Positions 29,145 through 39,319 of a DNA stretch of 64,000 bases are shown here, one piece after another (positions within the stretch are counted from its first letter, which is position 1; each line of letters begins with the position of its first letter). The notes under the pieces are model-generated. The model saw nothing but the letters and a program-made list of their open reading frames with translations, did not search any database and was not told the origin of the DNA. The translations under genes and the position numbers were made by a program. Source of the DNA: Pseudidiomarina homiensis (GTDB lineage Bacteria > Pseudomonadota > Gammaproteobacteria > Enterobacterales > Alteromonadaceae); NCBI RefSeq assembly GCF_003987225.1, contig NZ_PIPX01000003.1, positions 177,172 to 241,171 of the forward strand. The letters run 5' to 3'.

Positions 29145-30545
29145 ATGAAGGTCATTACTCAACGAATGGCAGGACTGTTCGCACAGTTGCCCCGCCGTCA
29201 CCAAATTCTTTTGTCCGCTGTGGCGTTGACCACACTGACAGTTGTGTTGCTGCCATCAGAGCCAGCGACAGCGTCGCGTAATACCTCAGATCCAAGTCTT
29301 GCCGACAAGCAGCTCATTTTGGGTGAGCGCCTAGAAGTGCCGGTAAAAGTGAAAGGCGGCGTAGCAAAACCTGCCGCAAAAGCGGTCGATGGCCGCCAAT
29401 TGCCGGCGCTTGATGACACTACTGCTGCCGACACCGTAGTCATTGAAGAACCGGTGCAACCAAGTGTGCATTGGAGCGGCTATGAAGTGAAGTCAGGTGA
29501 TAGCTTGGCACGCATTTTTGATGTCATGGGCTTTACGCCGCAACAGCTCTATAAACTCACGCAAGATGATCAAGCAGAGAAGTATTTGCTGAAGATTCAT
29601 CCTGGTGACACTCTGCGGTTTGCCAAAAACCCTGAGGGTGAGCTCATTCAGTTGGCGTTCCAAATCAGCCCGATTGAAACCCTTATCGTCAGCCAAACCG
29701 AACAAGGTTACGTAAGCGAAATCGCGACCAAAGAAGTTCAGGTTCAAGAAGCGTTTGCCTACGCTGAAATTGATTCAAACTTCTGGAACGCTGGTATCAA
29801 CGCAGGTCTGACCGATAATCAAATTATGAGTATCGCCAACATCTTTGGTTGGGACATCGACTTTGCCCTCGACTTGCGTAAAGGCGACGAATTTTCGGTG
29901 ATTTACGAAAAAGAATATGTCGATGGCGAGTTTGCGGGCTATGGCAAGGTTCTCGCAGCTGAATTCGTCAACCAAGGCAACAAATATCAGGCTATTTTGC
30001 ACAATAACGGCGAATACTATGCCGCTGACGGGAAAGCCATGCGTAAGTCGTTCTTACGCTCGCCGGTGAAGTTTACTTACATCAGCTCGAGCTTTAATCC
30101 ACGCAGATTGCACCCAGTGACTGGCCGTGTACGTCCGCATAACGGTACGGATTACGCGGCGAATGTTGGCACACCGGTGATGTCCTCTGGTGCCGGTAAA
30201 GTTATCGCCAGCGCTTATGACAATTTGAACGGCAATTATGTCTTTATTCAACATGGCGAACGCTATGTCACCAAGTACTTGCACTTGAGCAAGCGTCACG
30301 TGAAGCGCGGCGATCGTGTTAAGCAAGGCGAAGTGATTGGCCGCGTTGGCGCAACGGGTCGCGTCACTGGCGCCCACTTACATTACGAATTCTTAGTCGA
30401 CGGCGTACATCGCAATCCACGTACCGTGAAGTTTCCACAAGCAGAATCGCTCACCGCGCAAGAGCTACCTGAGTTTAATAAGATCGCTGAGCAACGTTTA
30501 GCGATGCTGGCTGACCAAAAACGCGTTCAGCTAGCCATGCGCTAA
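29145..30545 (+). CDS. M23 family murein endopeptidase (MepM-like)
   Basis: A hydrophobic anchor or signal at about 20-38 is followed by an OapA/LysM-like region (109-165), a Csd3-like domain, and a LytM-type M23 zinc peptidase. Metal ligands are H332 and D336 (HNGTD) and H413 in HLHYE, with H411 alongside. The layout is that of MepM (YebA), which cuts D,D-crosslinks so that murein can expand. The length is 466 residues against 440 for E. coli MepM. It diverges from tyrS and precedes anmK by nine bases, an arrangement common in gammaproteobacteria and fitting with murein turnover. Confidence 0.9.
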   Translation: MKVITQRMAGLFAQLPRRHQILLSAVALTTLTVVLLPSEPATASRNTSDPSLADKQLILGERLEVPVKVKGGVAKPAAKAVDGRQLPALDDTTAADTVVIEEPVQPSVHWSGYEVKSGDSLARIFDVMGFTPQQLYKLTQDDQAEKYLLKIHPGDTLRFAKNPEGELIQLAFQISPIETLIVSQTEQGYVSEIATKEVQVQEAFAYAEIDSNFWNAGINAGLTDNQIMSIANIFGWDIDFALDLRKGDEFSVIYEKEYVDGEFAGYGKVLAAEFVNQGNKYQAILHNNGEYYAADGKAMRKSFLRSPVKFTYISSSFNPRRLHPVTGRVRPHNGTDYAANVGTPVMSSGAGKVIASAYDNLNGNYVFIQHGERYVTKYLHLSKRHVKRGDRVKQGEVIGRVGATGRVTGAHLHYEFLVDGVHRNPRTVKFPQAESLTAQELPEFNKIAEQRLAMLADQKRVQLAMR

Positions 30546-30554
30546 TACGGTTGT

Positions 30555-31691
30555 ATGCAAGCGCAGCAGGAACTCTATATCGGGCTCATGTCGGGCACCA
30601 GCATGGACGCACTTGATGCCGTGCTGGTGGACTTTCAAGGCACCCAGCCGAAGCTTCTACAGCACATTGATACACCACTCGGTGAACCGCTACGTAGCGA
30701 ACTCATTGCCTTATGTAAGCCCGGCAATAATGAATTGCACCGTCTGGCCCTAGCCGACCGACAATTCGCTGAGCTCTCAGCGGAACTCGTGCTCAAATTG
30801 CTACAGGTCGCGGGCTATCCAGCATCGGCAATTCAAGCGATTGGCAGTCATGGGCAGACCGTGCGCCATATGCCCGAAGCGATTTCACCCTACACCGTGC
30901 AATTAGGCGATCCCAATACGCTTGCTGCGCTTACCGGAATTCCAGTAGTCGCCGACTTTAGACGCAAGGATATAGCGCTTGGCGGCCAAGGTGCGCCGCT
31001 GGTTCCCGCGTTTCATGATGCGCTCTTTCGCCAACAGGCTGCTGACGCTGATGCAATTGCCATACTCAATCTCGGCGGCATTGCCAATATCTCGGTATTA
31101 CAGGCGCAGAACAATGAAGTGCTGGGGTTTGATACCGGTCCTGCCAATACCTTGCTTGATCTTTGGTTTCAATTGCAACATTCCGATGCAGCCGACACCT
31201 TTGACCGTAATGGCGATTATGCCGCCAGCGGTAAAGTCATCGACAGGTTGCTCGAGAAGCTCATGCAGGACCCGTATATTCGGCAAGCGCCACCGAAAAG
31301 TACCGGACGTGAGTACTTTAATCAGCAATGGCTAGAGGACTATCTTGAGCAGCTTCCACATTGGCATGGTGCTGATTTACAAGCCACCCTGGCGGAATTT
31401 ACCGCGCAGTCAGTGGCGCATGGTCTACAGCAATGTCAGGTCGATAGTATTAAGAAGGTTTATGTCGCAGGCGGGGGCGCATTCAATCGGGATCTTATGC
31501 AGCGTCTACGCCACAATTACCCTCAGGCGAATTGGCATTCAGTGGCAGAGCTTGGGGTTGACCCACAACACTTAGAGGCCATGGCGTTTGCTTGGCTCGC
31601 GCGTCAATATATGTTGCGCCAGCCTGGCAATTTACCCACCGTGACCGGCGCTAGCCGCGCCACGGTGTTAGGCGGTTTATATCTACCTTAA
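30555..31691 (+). CDS. anmK: anhydro-N-acetylmuramic acid kinase
   Basis: AnmK converts 1,6-anhydro-MurNAc released in murein recycling to MurNAc 6-phosphate. The N-terminal ATPase-fold motif GLMSGTSMDALDAV is at residues 10-23, GSHGQTVRH follows near 97-105 and NLGGIANIS near 176. The length is 378 residues. No clear ribosome binding site precedes the ATG, which suggests translation coupled to the mepM-like gene. Its 3' end overlaps pepQ by four bases. Confidence 0.94.
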   Translation: MQAQQELYIGLMSGTSMDALDAVLVDFQGTQPKLLQHIDTPLGEPLRSELIALCKPGNNELHRLALADRQFAELSAELVLKLLQVAGYPASAIQAIGSHGQTVRHMPEAISPYTVQLGDPNTLAALTGIPVVADFRRKDIALGGQGAPLVPAFHDALFRQQAADADAIAILNLGGIANISVLQAQNNEVLGFDTGPANTLLDLWFQLQHSDAADTFDRNGDYAASGKVIDRLLEKLMQDPYIRQAPPKSTGREYFNQQWLEDYLEQLPHWHGADLQATLAEFTAQSVAHGLQQCQVDSIKKVYVAGGGAFNRDLMQRLRHNYPQANWHSVAELGVDPQHLEAMAFAWLARQYMLRQPGNLPTVTGASRATVLGGLYLP

Positions 31692-32998
31692 AGCTTGGCG
31701 AAAGCGTCGCGGGTAAGATTTTCATTGTTGCCGTTGTCGCCGACCACAATACTATCTTCAATCCGCACGCCACCATAAGGGCGCAATTCATCAATCCGTT
31801 GCCAATTCAGTTCCTTGGCATCAGCATAAGCTTCAAGCAACTGATCAACCACATACAAACCAGGTTCAATGGTAAACACCTGCCCAGCTTCTATTGGACG
31901 CAACAAGCGTAAGAACGGATGACGCGGATCACGGTCATAGAGATCGCCACGATCATTACGCAGGAAGCCGCCAACGTCATGCACTTGCAAACCAATGAAA
32001 TGGCCTAAGCCGTGCGGGAAGAACGCACTCGAAATTCCTTGCTCATAAATACTCTCGGCAGAGCCACGCACGAGTTCAAAGTCACTCAGTATTTGCGCGA
32101 TCTTAAGATGTTGTGACACGTGTAACTGATAGTAGTTAATGCCAGGCTTAATTTCGCTCAACAACTCTTGTTGCGCAGCGTCGACCGCGTTGACTAAGTC
32201 GGCGAAGAAGCCAGTTTCGCTGCGACTGTACGTGCGGGTGATATCAGCACAGTAACCACGATAGGTAGCTCCGGCATCAATCAGGAATGAGCGACTTTCT
32301 TGCGGAGCCGCCGTCTCATAGACATCGTAGTGCAAGATTGCGCCATGCTCATTCAACCCTACAATGCTGTTGTAAGGCAGTTCACTTTCACGAAAGTTGA
32401 TCGCAGCAAGGTAGGCATGATGAATTTCCAATTCGCTTTTTCCAGCGAAAAAGGCGTCCTTCGCCGCCATGTGCGCATGCGCTGCTCGCTCATTGGCAAC
32501 ACGCAGATTTTCAACTTCCCATGCGGTTTTTAACGCACGGTGAAAATGCAAGTGATCAATTAAGTTCTGTGGGTTGCGCGCACGCACTGGCCAGCTATTC
32601 ACTGGCTCAGCAAAGTCTTCACCAATAAACGCAGCAGCTTTTAGCTTGTCACCCAAATAAGCAGTTAACTTATCAAGCTCATCAATGACCACAAGTTCAA
32701 CATGATCTTGCCATTCCGCAGGCTCAATCTTAACGGCGGCATGCCAGAAATCGCGCGGCTGGAACAAAAACACCACTGGTCGCTCGCCAGGTGTGTAAAA
32801 AATAGCACTTTTCGGACTATCCGTTACTGGAATCCAATATTTGAAGAGAGGATTAACCTTAAATGGTGCGGGATTGTCATCGAGGAAGGCGACTCGAGGT
32901 TGTCCCGCATACACCAGAACTGAGTCAAAGTCGGTCGCAGCAAGTGCTGCGTCAAAACGTGCTTGAACCGTCGCAATATGCGCCGCGTAAGAACTCAT
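31688..32998 (-). CDS. pepQ: Xaa-Pro dipeptidase
   Basis: PepQ splits dipeptides with C-terminal proline; related enzymes (prolidase/OPAA) of Alteromonas also attack organophosphates. The pita-bread dinuclear metal site is visible: IDAGATYRGYCADITRTY with two Asp, HGLGHFIGLQVHD with His, TIEPGLY and RIEDSIVV with Glu. The length is 436 residues, like Alteromonas prolidase. GCGAGG precedes the ATG. It follows erpA by 18 bases. Confidence 0.93.
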   Translation of the reverse strand: MSSYAAHIATVQARFDAALAATDFDSVLVYAGQPRVAFLDDNPAPFKVNPLFKYWIPVTDSPKSAIFYTPGERPVVFLFQPRDFWHAAVKIEPAEWQDHVELVVIDELDKLTAYLGDKLKAAAFIGEDFAEPVNSWPVRARNPQNLIDHLHFHRALKTAWEVENLRVANERAAHAHMAAKDAFFAGKSELEIHHAYLAAINFRESELPYNSIVGLNEHGAILHYDVYETAAPQESRSFLIDAGATYRGYCADITRTYSRSETGFFADLVNAVDAAQQELLSEIKPGINYYQLHVSQHLKIAQILSDFELVRGSAESIYEQGISSAFFPHGLGHFIGLQVHDVGGFLRNDRGDLYDRDPRHPFLRLLRPIEAGQVFTIEPGLYVVDQLLEAYADAKELNWQRIDELRPYGGVRIEDSIVVGDNGNNENLTRDAFAKL

Positions 32999-33016
32999 GA
33001 AGACCTCGCTTGCGAG

Positions 33017-33364
33017 TTATACAGAGAAGCTAGCGCCACAACCACAAGTAGTTGTCGCATTAGGATTGTCAACGAAGAAGCGTGCGCCTTGCAGGCCTTC
33101 TTCGTAGTTAACAGTGCCGCCCACTAAGTACTGAAGACTCATAGGGTCAACCACCAGAATTACACCGTTCTTTTCGATTTCCATGTCACCAGGGTTTACT
33201 TTCTCGTCAAAAGTAAAGCCATATTGGAAGCCTGAACAACCGCCCCCAGTCACGTAAACACGCAACTTCAACGCCGGGTTTTCCTCGTCGGCGATCAGGG
33301 TTTTCACTTTATTCGCTGCCGCTTCTGTAAATTGAATCGGCATTGCTTGCGCTGCATCAGTCAT
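33017..33364 (-). CDS. erpA: iron-sulfur cluster insertion protein ErpA
   Basis: ErpA is an A-type carrier that delivers Fe-S clusters to enzymes such as those of isoprenoid synthesis. The three cluster-binding cysteines are C43 (GGGCSGF), C107 and C109 (TCGCG). At 115 residues and with the sequence [15 protein letters not shown] it fits ErpA better than IscA or SufA. It lies between the coiled-coil membrane protein gene and pepQ. Confidence 0.94.
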   Translation of the reverse strand: MTDAAQAMPIQFTEAAANKVKTLIADEENPALKLRVYVTGGGCSGFQYGFTFDEKVNPGDMEIEKNGVILVVDPMSLQYLVGGTVNYEEGLQGARFFVDNPNATTTCGCGASFSV

Positions 33365-33419
33365 TCGAATACTACCTCCACTTATAAGGCGTTCATTTTC
33401 TCGTACCTGACTAAAGCGG

Positions 33420-34100
33420 TCAAGTATTGTCCCTCGTTAGTTCGCTCCACAAAAACACCCGTGCGAGCTCACGTGGTGAGCCATCCTCGAGACGTACACG
33501 AATACGCACCTGTTCGGGGGCAAACCCAACGGGTAACCGAAAACTTCCTGTTTGCGCTTTAAAATAACGCATGGTGAAGCTTTGTTGATCAGCGCTTAGT
33601 CCGGCGAGTTCATATAAGTCTAAGGTGATGACCTGGTCGTCCTCCGTGCGTCCCTCGACGGTGGCTTGTAGCGTACCCTTTACAAAGCCACGCTGCCGCT
33701 CCGTTTGTAACACCGCGAAACGGAACTGATAATGTCTGTCGTCGCTCAATTGCTTAAGTTCAAAGTCATCCACCACAACGCCGGCAGCAGTCAGTTCTGG
33801 TGCCATAATCTTCCGGTAAAAACTCAGCTCACGTTTTTGTGCTAAAACTTCGTCTTGTAAAGCTGCAAGCTCCTGTTGTAATTGCTTCCTCGCGGCTTGC
33901 TCGATGCCCAGTTCTACCTCGGCCATATGACGTTGGTAATCCGCCGTTTCCGCTTGCTCGTAAAGTGTCAGCTCACGTTCCTCTAGCTCGGCAACACGCT
34001 GCATCAAATACCAGTTATGCCCAGCGCCGAGCAGATAGCCAATAGCTAAGCCAGCTAATCCAAGCAACACAAAGAAAATGTATTTTTGCTTCTCATTCAT
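33420..34100 (-). CDS. DUF6776-like single-pass membrane coiled-coil protein
   Basis: A short cytoplasmic start (MNEKQKY) is followed by one hydrophobic segment (residues 8-26), a coiled coil (about 33-95, Glu/Gln/Leu-rich heptads), and a C-terminal beta-rich domain of about 130 residues. This resembles the DUF6776 family found near erpA in many gammaproteobacteria, where a bactofilin gene often lies between; none is present here. The function is unknown. I chose the ATG at 34100, whose product starts just before the membrane segment; upstream starts at 34118 or 34127 are possible and no start has a strong ribosome binding site. Confidence 0.65.
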   Translation of the reverse strand: MNEKQKYIFFVLLGLAGLAIGYLLGAGHNWYLMQRVAELEERELTLYEQAETADYQRHMAEVELGIEQAARKQLQQELAALQDEVLAQKRELSFYRKIMAPELTAAGVVVDDFELKQLSDDRHYQFRFAVLQTERQRGFVKGTLQATVEGRTEDDQVITLDLYELAGLSADQQSFTMRYFKAQTGSFRLPVGFAPEQVRIRVRLEDGSPRELARVFLWSELTRDNT

Positions 34101-34195
34101 AACGGATGTTCTTATCATGGAATGCACGACATAGTACGCAGCATCGCTTCAGGTCGCAACTTAGCGAAGCGCCACTCACAACTTAGGAACGTACA

Positions 34196-34624
34196 ATGAC
34201 ACTGCTTTGGGTCAAAGGATTACACCTAGCGTTTATGGTCGCTTGGTTTGCCGGGATTTTCTATTTGCCGCGCCTGTTTGTCTATCATGCACAAACCGAA
34301 TCAACTGAAGTCAGCGCGCAGTTAAAGGTGATGGAACGTCGCCTGCTCTACTTTGTCACGCCATTCGCGATCCTTACGCTCGTTTTTGGGGTGTGGTTGA
34401 TCGTTGCCTACGGCAGCGCTTGGTTTGCCGCTAGTGGTTGGATGCACGTAAAGTTAGCTATCGTCACTTTGCTATACGGCTACCATATGTATTGCTTTAA
34501 ATTGCTTGCCGATTTTGCCCACGACCGCAACCGCCGCAGCCATAAATTCTATCGTGTCTTCAATGAAATACCGGTGCTGGCATTGTTTGCGATTATTCTG
34601 TTAGCCGTGCTGAAGCCTTTTTAA
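34196..34624 (+). CDS. hemJ: HemJ-type protoporphyrinogen IX oxidase
   Basis: HemJ oxidises protoporphyrinogen IX to protoporphyrin IX in haem synthesis. The 142-residue protein has four membrane helices, a conserved His in the first (H10 in KGLHLAFMVAWF), and the GWMHVKL motif (H84, K86) in the third. It replaces the unrelated HemG or HemY used by other bacteria. An AGGA lies before the ATG. The haem gene hemL is encoded 1.1 kb downstream. Confidence 0.9.
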   Translation: MTLLWVKGLHLAFMVAWFAGIFYLPRLFVYHAQTESTEVSAQLKVMERRLLYFVTPFAILTLVFGVWLIVAYGSAWFAASGWMHVKLAIVTLLYGYHMYCFKLLADFAHDRNRRSHKFYRVFNEIPVLALFAIILLAVLKPF

Positions 34625-34632
34625 GCGCAACA

Positions 34633-34661
34633 TTCTTTTTGTTGGCGTTCTTTGCTATCAT
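34633..34661 (+). promoter_or_regulatory. possible extended -10 promoter of pyrB
   Basis: TGCTATCAT (-10 hexamer at 34656-34661, with the extended TG) lies 17 bases after a weak TTCTTT. A small hairpin, GTGTT-TG-AACAC, follows at about 34671-34682 and then CTTTTCTC. This could be a remnant of attenuation, but I see no convincing leader peptide. Confidence 0.35.
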
Positions 34662-34711
34662 TGCGGCCCAGTGTTTGAACACCTTTTCTCAACTCACTGA
34701 GGCCTTACGCT

Positions 34712-35725
34712 ATGAACTTTACGGGCGCCAATATACTCTCTGTCGAGCAGTTTAATCGCGATAGCATTGAGCAAATTTTTCAGGTCGCAGACCGCATGCT
34801 GCCCTATGCACGGCGACAGAAACGCACGCGCGTGCTCGACGGCGCCATTCTCGGGAATTTATTTTTCGAACCTTCGACGCGAACCCGCGTTAGTTTTGGT
34901 ACGGCTTTCAATTTGCTAGGTGGCGAAGTTCGTGAAACCACCGGAATGGAAAGCTCAGCACTAGCCAAGGGTGAGTCGCTGTATGACACAGCGCGAGTAC
35001 TCAGTAGCTATAGCGACGTCATTGCCATGCGGCACCCCAAATCGGGTTCAGTAGCTGAGTTTGCCGAGGGTAGTCGCGTACCTGTCATCAACGGTGGTGA
35101 CGGCGCCAACGAGCACCCAACACAAGCGCTCCTCGACTTGTACACGATTAAAAAAGAGCTGGCGTACCACGGCCATGCTGTCGACGGCATGCACATTTGC
35201 ATGATGGGCGACCTTAAATTTGGCCGCACGGTGCACTCGCTGTCGCGTTTATTGGCGTTGTACAACAACATTCGCTTCACGCTGATTTCACCACGTGAAC
35301 TGATGATGCCCGATAGTGTGATGAACGTGATTGAGAAAGCCGGACACCATGTTGTTGTTACCGATCAAGTAAGTGGTAGTTCCGACGCCGATATCGTCTA
35401 TCAGACCCGCATTCAACAAGAGCGCTTTACTTCGCCTGCGGAAGCTGATCAATATCGCGGCAAATTCCGTTTAAATAGCGAAATTTACACCAAGCACTAC
35501 AAACCGAACACCGTCATTATGCATCCGTTGCCGCGTGACTCGCGCGCCGAAGCCAACGAATTGGATAATGACCTTAACCAAAATCCGAATCTCGCCATTT
35601 TTCGCCAAGCCGATAATGGTGTACTGATTCGTATGGCGTTGTTCGCACTGACCTTAGGGGTCGCTGATCAAATTGAAAAGTATGAATGTGAAGTCAACTG
35701 GTACAGCGACAAGCGCAACGTCTAA
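34712..35725 (+). CDS. pyrB: aspartate carbamoyltransferase, catalytic chain
   Basis: PyrB condenses carbamoyl phosphate and aspartate, the committed step of pyrimidine synthesis. The carbamoyl phosphate motif FEPSTRTR is at 52-59, with [17 protein letters not shown] and HPLPRDSR further on. At 337 residues it is longer than the 311-residue E. coli chain. No regulatory pyrI gene follows; hemL does. Allosteric control through PyrI therefore cannot come from this locus. Confidence 0.94.
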   Translation: MNFTGANILSVEQFNRDSIEQIFQVADRMLPYARRQKRTRVLDGAILGNLFFEPSTRTRVSFGTAFNLLGGEVRETTGMESSALAKGESLYDTARVLSSYSDVIAMRHPKSGSVAEFAEGSRVPVINGGDGANEHPTQALLDLYTIKKELAYHGHAVDGMHICMMGDLKFGRTVHSLSRLLALYNNIRFTLISPRELMMPDSVMNVIEKAGHHVVVTDQVSGSSDADIVYQTRIQQERFTSPAEADQYRGKFRLNSEIYTKHYKPNTVIMHPLPRDSRAEANELDNDLNQNPNLAIFRQADNGVLIRMALFALTLGVADQIEKYECEVNWYSDKRNV

Positions 35726-35745
35726 CTCACCAAGAGAGGATCATG

Positions 35746-37026
35746 ATGTCTCGATCTGAAGATTTATTTGCCCAAGCCCAGCTCACCATCCCAGGTGGCG
35801 TTAATTCACCAGTTCGCGCCTTTAATGGCGTCGGTGGCTCACCGATTTTCATCGAACGGGCTGACGGTGCTTACATGTATGACGCCGATGGTCAGCGCTA
35901 TATCGACTACGTCGGATCTTGGGGACCGATGATTCTCGGACACAATAACGCCGCGATTCGCGAGGCCACCCATGCTGCAGTTGAACGTGGTTTGAGCTTT
36001 GGTACACCGACCGCCAGCGAAATCACCATGGCGGAAAAAATTATCTCACTGGTGCCATCGATCGAAAAAGTTCGCATGGTCAATTCCGGTACCGAAGCCA
36101 CGATGACCGCAATCCGCTTGGCGCGCGGTTACACCGGCCGCGACAAAATTCTCAAGTTCGAAGGCTGCTATCACGGTCATGCCGATGCGCTATTGGTAAA
36201 AGCTGGCTCAGGCGCGCTGACGCTGGGCGTGCCCAACTCACCAGGGATTCCAGAAGATTTCGCTAAGCACACCTTGACGGTCACCTTTAATGATCTTGAC
36301 TCAGTTCGCGCCATCTTCAACGAAGTCGGCAACGAGATCGCCACAATCATTGTTGAACCGGTCGCTGGCAATATGAACTGTATTCCTCCAGCACCAGGCT
36401 TTCTTGAAGGCCTGCGTGAAATCTGTGATGAGTTCGGCAGTGTACTCATTTTTGACGAAGTTATGTCCGGCTTCCGTGTTGCCCGCGGTGGCGCACAAGA
36501 GTTCTACCAAGTTACCCCAGATCTAACGACCCTTGGTAAGGTCATTGGTGGCGGTATGCCTGTGGGTGCTTTTGGTGGTAAGCGCGAAATCATGGACTAC
36601 ATCGCCCCCGTAGGCCCTGTGTACCAAGCGGGAACACTGTCAGGCAACCCTGTTGCGATGGCAGCTGGACTTGCTGCATTGAATCAACTTGATAATGCTG
36701 AGCTCTACCCAGACTTGAATGCGAAAGTAGAGCGCTTAGTCACTGGCATGCAACAACTTGCTGACGCTGCAGGTGTGCCATTCACCACCAACCGTGCAGG
36801 TTCGATGTTCGGCTTTTTCTTCAGCAAAGATCCGCAAGTGAACAGTTACCAACAGGCAACTGAATGCAACATGGATCACTTTAAGAAGTTCTATCACAGT
36901 ATGCTGAAGCAAGGCGTGTACTTGGCCCCATCAGCATTTGAGGCCGGTTTCATGTCGGCGGCACACACTGACGCCGATATCGACGCTACCTTAGCAGCCG
37001 CCAAAGTAGCCTTTGCCGAGCTGTAA
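35746..37026 (+). CDS. hemL: glutamate-1-semialdehyde 2,1-aminomutase
   Basis: HemL makes 5-aminolevulinate from glutamate semialdehyde in the C5 haem pathway, using pyridoxal phosphate bound to K265 ([10 protein letters not shown]). [16 protein letters not shown] at about 113-128 and [10 protein letters not shown] are typical of class III aminotransferases. Two adjacent ATG codons occur at 35743 and 35746; the second has better spacing (six bases) from AGAGG. It is 20 bases after pyrB and probably cotranscribed. Confidence 0.95.
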   Translation: MSRSEDLFAQAQLTIPGGVNSPVRAFNGVGGSPIFIERADGAYMYDADGQRYIDYVGSWGPMILGHNNAAIREATHAAVERGLSFGTPTASEITMAEKIISLVPSIEKVRMVNSGTEATMTAIRLARGYTGRDKILKFEGCYHGHADALLVKAGSGALTLGVPNSPGIPEDFAKHTLTVTFNDLDSVRAIFNEVGNEIATIIVEPVAGNMNCIPPAPGFLEGLREICDEFGSVLIFDEVMSGFRVARGGAQEFYQVTPDLTTLGKVIGGGMPVGAFGGKREIMDYIAPVGPVYQAGTLSGNPVAMAAGLAALNQLDNAELYPDLNAKVERLVTGMQQLADAAGVPFTTNRAGSMFGFFFSKDPQVNSYQQATECNMDHFKKFYHSMLKQGVYLAPSAFEAGFMSAAHTDADIDATLAAAKVAFAEL

Positions 37027-37034
37027 CTACCTAG

Positions 37035-37069
37035 GTCGTGGTGGTTAGAAAATCTTCTCCCACCACGAC
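37035..37069. other. strong stem-loop at the convergent ends of hemL and mrcB
   Basis: A ten-base perfect inverted repeat (GTCGTGGTGG at 37035-37044 and CCACCACGAC at 37060-37069) encloses a second small stem AGAA-AATC-TTCT. It includes the stop codon of mrcB. Neither strand has a run of T after the stem, so it may be a weak bidirectional terminator or a 3' end protection structure. Confidence 0.5.
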
Positions 37070-39294
37070 TTCTCTTCGATTTCGCCCGCACAGTTCATAT
37101 CTTCCGCTACGTTCACCGGAAATGCCGGAAAGGTTCGTTGTTCACGACAACCATCAGGAATCGGTATACCTGTTTGCGGGTGGAACGCTTGATACTGAAG
37201 CGGCGCAGGCAGCGCAACATCGAGGGGCTGAACACCTAACTGACTAAAGGTATTGGCCAGCACTGGCAAAGCACCTGTCGCCCCAGTCAGCTGAATCGGT
37301 TTATTGTCATCACGGCCGAGCCAGACCGTCATTAAGCGCTGAGCATCGTACGCAACAAACCAGCTATCACGATAATCATTGGTCGTGCCACTTTTACCAG
37401 CCATAGCATCTAGCCCAAACAGCTCAGCCAAACGCTTGCCGGTGCCCTCGTTCACCACACCACGTAAACCATAATTCACCAATGCCGTACTGAGCGGGTC
37501 AAATACCTCGCGCCCAGCACTTGGCTGGTGTTCATACAAGCGCAAGCCATCATGATTCGTAAGTGCGGCAATCGTTGTATACGGGCGATAGCGACCATAA
37601 TGAGCCCATACACCGTAAAGCTCTGTCATCTGCAGCGGCGATAACTCCACCGAACCAAGCGCTAATGCTGGAACGCTCGGAATCGGTGTGTCGATACCGC
37701 CTTGGCGTAATTTCGTCACGATAGTATCGATACCGACTTCCAGCGCTAATTTGACTGCTGGCACATTGCGTGACTGCGCTAAAGCGTCATAAAGCATGAT
37801 AGCGCCGACAAACTCACCATCATAATTTTCTGGCTGCCACACTTGCCCATCAACCGCCTCGAGCGTTATAGGAGTATCTTGCACGATACTGGCAAGGTTA
37901 TAACTGCCGGGCTGCGCCAAGGCCAACCCATAGATCGTTGGTTTAATAAGTGAGCCCACCTGCCGCATCGCACCGGTTGCACGATTGAAGCCAAGCTGCT
38001 GACGGTCGCGATCGCCAACGATGGCACTCAAGCTAGCTTGTTGGTGATTGGCGATCACTGCAGCGACTTGTAATTCTTTGCTCTCGCTCAAACGAGGTAA
38101 CTGCTCAGCGATACTGTTTTCCACGGCTTGCTGGGCCATGGGGTCAAAATAGGTAAACACTCGTAAGCCCTGTTCGTTCCAGTCTTCAGGAACTTGTAGC
38201 TGGCTAAGTTCATGTTTTACTTGGGCTAAATAATGCGGTGCCCACGTGCGGCCTTGGCGCTCTTGCCGCGACGAAACGAGTGGCTCTTCAAGCGCAGCTA
38301 AATAGGTCCGCTGATTGATCAGTTGCTGCGCGAACATGAGCTGCAAGATCATATCGCGGCGCTCTCGCACCCGCTCAGAATAACGGTACGGATTATAATA
38401 CGATGGGCCTTTCACTATCGCGACCAACATCGCCATCTCGGCCGGACTAAGTTCTTCGACTTGTTTTCCGAAATAGAAGCGGCTAGCAAGACCAACGCCA
38501 TGTATCGCACGGCCGCCGTCTTGACCAAAGTAAATCTCATTAAAGTAGGTCTCGAGGATCTCGTCCTTGCTAAAACGAAAGTCGATGATCAGTGCCATCA
38601 GAGCTTCATTTGCCTTCCGCAACAGGGTTTGCTCACGGCTCAGATAAAGGTTCTTCACCAACTGTTGGGTTAAGGTACTCCCACCTTGCACCGTGTCCAT
38701 AGCTGCTAAATTTGCCAACGCAGCGCGACCGATAGAGCTTAATGAAACTCCTGCATGATGATAAAAATCTCGATCTTCCACCAATAATAAGGTTTCGATC
38801 AGTAGACTCGGTAATCGCTCAAGCCCGACGATCAAGCGGTCTTCGCCATTTTCCGCAGTGACTTGCCCCAACACTAAAGGGTCGATCTGAAAACGATTCA
38901 ATGCACGCCCGTCGGGCATACTTTGCAAGTGTTCAATAACGCCATTACGGGCAAACTGCACCCGCACTTTTTGCGCCATCGCAGGGCCATCGGCAAAGTC
39001 AAATGGACGCCGATGAACTTCAATGCTGCGGCCTTGGGTACGGTAGCTACCACTTTGTGCCAGCGTGGCACTTTCTCGATAGCGCAGTTGTTGTAGCTCT
39101 TGCAGCAGTTGTTGTGGGCGTAAAGGTTGCTGCGGAGCGAGTTGCAACGGTCGCGCATAAACAATAGCGGAAGCTTCGTAACGCTCGCTGGCGAAACGCT
39201 TCGTTAAGGAACTATCTAAATAAATAAGATAGAAACCTAAAACCGCCACAAAAACGGCCGCTAACTTTGCAAGAGTAACCCATAAAAAACGCAT
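37045..39294 (-). CDS. mrcB: penicillin-binding protein 1B
   Basis: This bifunctional class A enzyme polymerises and crosslinks murein. One membrane helix (residues 5-26) is followed by a UB2H regulatory domain (about 40-125), a GT51 glycosyltransferase with catalytic E173 (EDRDFY), and a transpeptidase with SLIK at 448-451, SRN at 508-510 and KSGTT at 634-638. The UB2H domain marks it as PBP1B rather than PBP1A. The long cytoplasmic tail of E. coli PBP1B is absent, so the protein is 749 residues. The ATG at 39294 follows GGAAG. It is the last gene of pepB-hrpB-mrcB. Confidence 0.94.
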   Translation of the reverse strand: MRFLWVTLAKLAAVFVAVLGFYLIYLDSSLTKRFASERYEASAIVYARPLQLAPQQPLRPQQLLQELQQLRYRESATLAQSGSYRTQGRSIEVHRRPFDFADGPAMAQKVRVQFARNGVIEHLQSMPDGRALNRFQIDPLVLGQVTAENGEDRLIVGLERLPSLLIETLLLVEDRDFYHHAGVSLSSIGRAALANLAAMDTVQGGSTLTQQLVKNLYLSREQTLLRKANEALMALIIDFRFSKDEILETYFNEIYFGQDGGRAIHGVGLASRFYFGKQVEELSPAEMAMLVAIVKGPSYYNPYRYSERVRERRDMILQLMFAQQLINQRTYLAALEEPLVSSRQERQGRTWAPHYLAQVKHELSQLQVPEDWNEQGLRVFTYFDPMAQQAVENSIAEQLPRLSESKELQVAAVIANHQQASLSAIVGDRDRQQLGFNRATGAMRQVGSLIKPTIYGLALAQPGSYNLASIVQDTPITLEAVDGQVWQPENYDGEFVGAIMLYDALAQSRNVPAVKLALEVGIDTIVTKLRQGGIDTPIPSVPALALGSVELSPLQMTELYGVWAHYGRYRPYTTIAALTNHDGLRLYEHQPSAGREVFDPLSTALVNYGLRGVVNEGTGKRLAELFGLDAMAGKSGTTNDYRDSWFVAYDAQRLMTVWLGRDDNKPIQLTGATGALPVLANTFSQLGVQPLDVALPAPLQYQAFHPQTGIPIPDGCREQRTFPAFPVNVAEDMNCAGEIEEKSWWEKIF

Positions 39295-39319
39295 AGAGCT
39301 TCCAATATCCAATTCGTTC

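Noticed and set aside
34625..34711. pyrB attenuator with leader peptide
   Set aside because: There is a small hairpin but no T tract and no pyrimidine-rich leader coding sequence.
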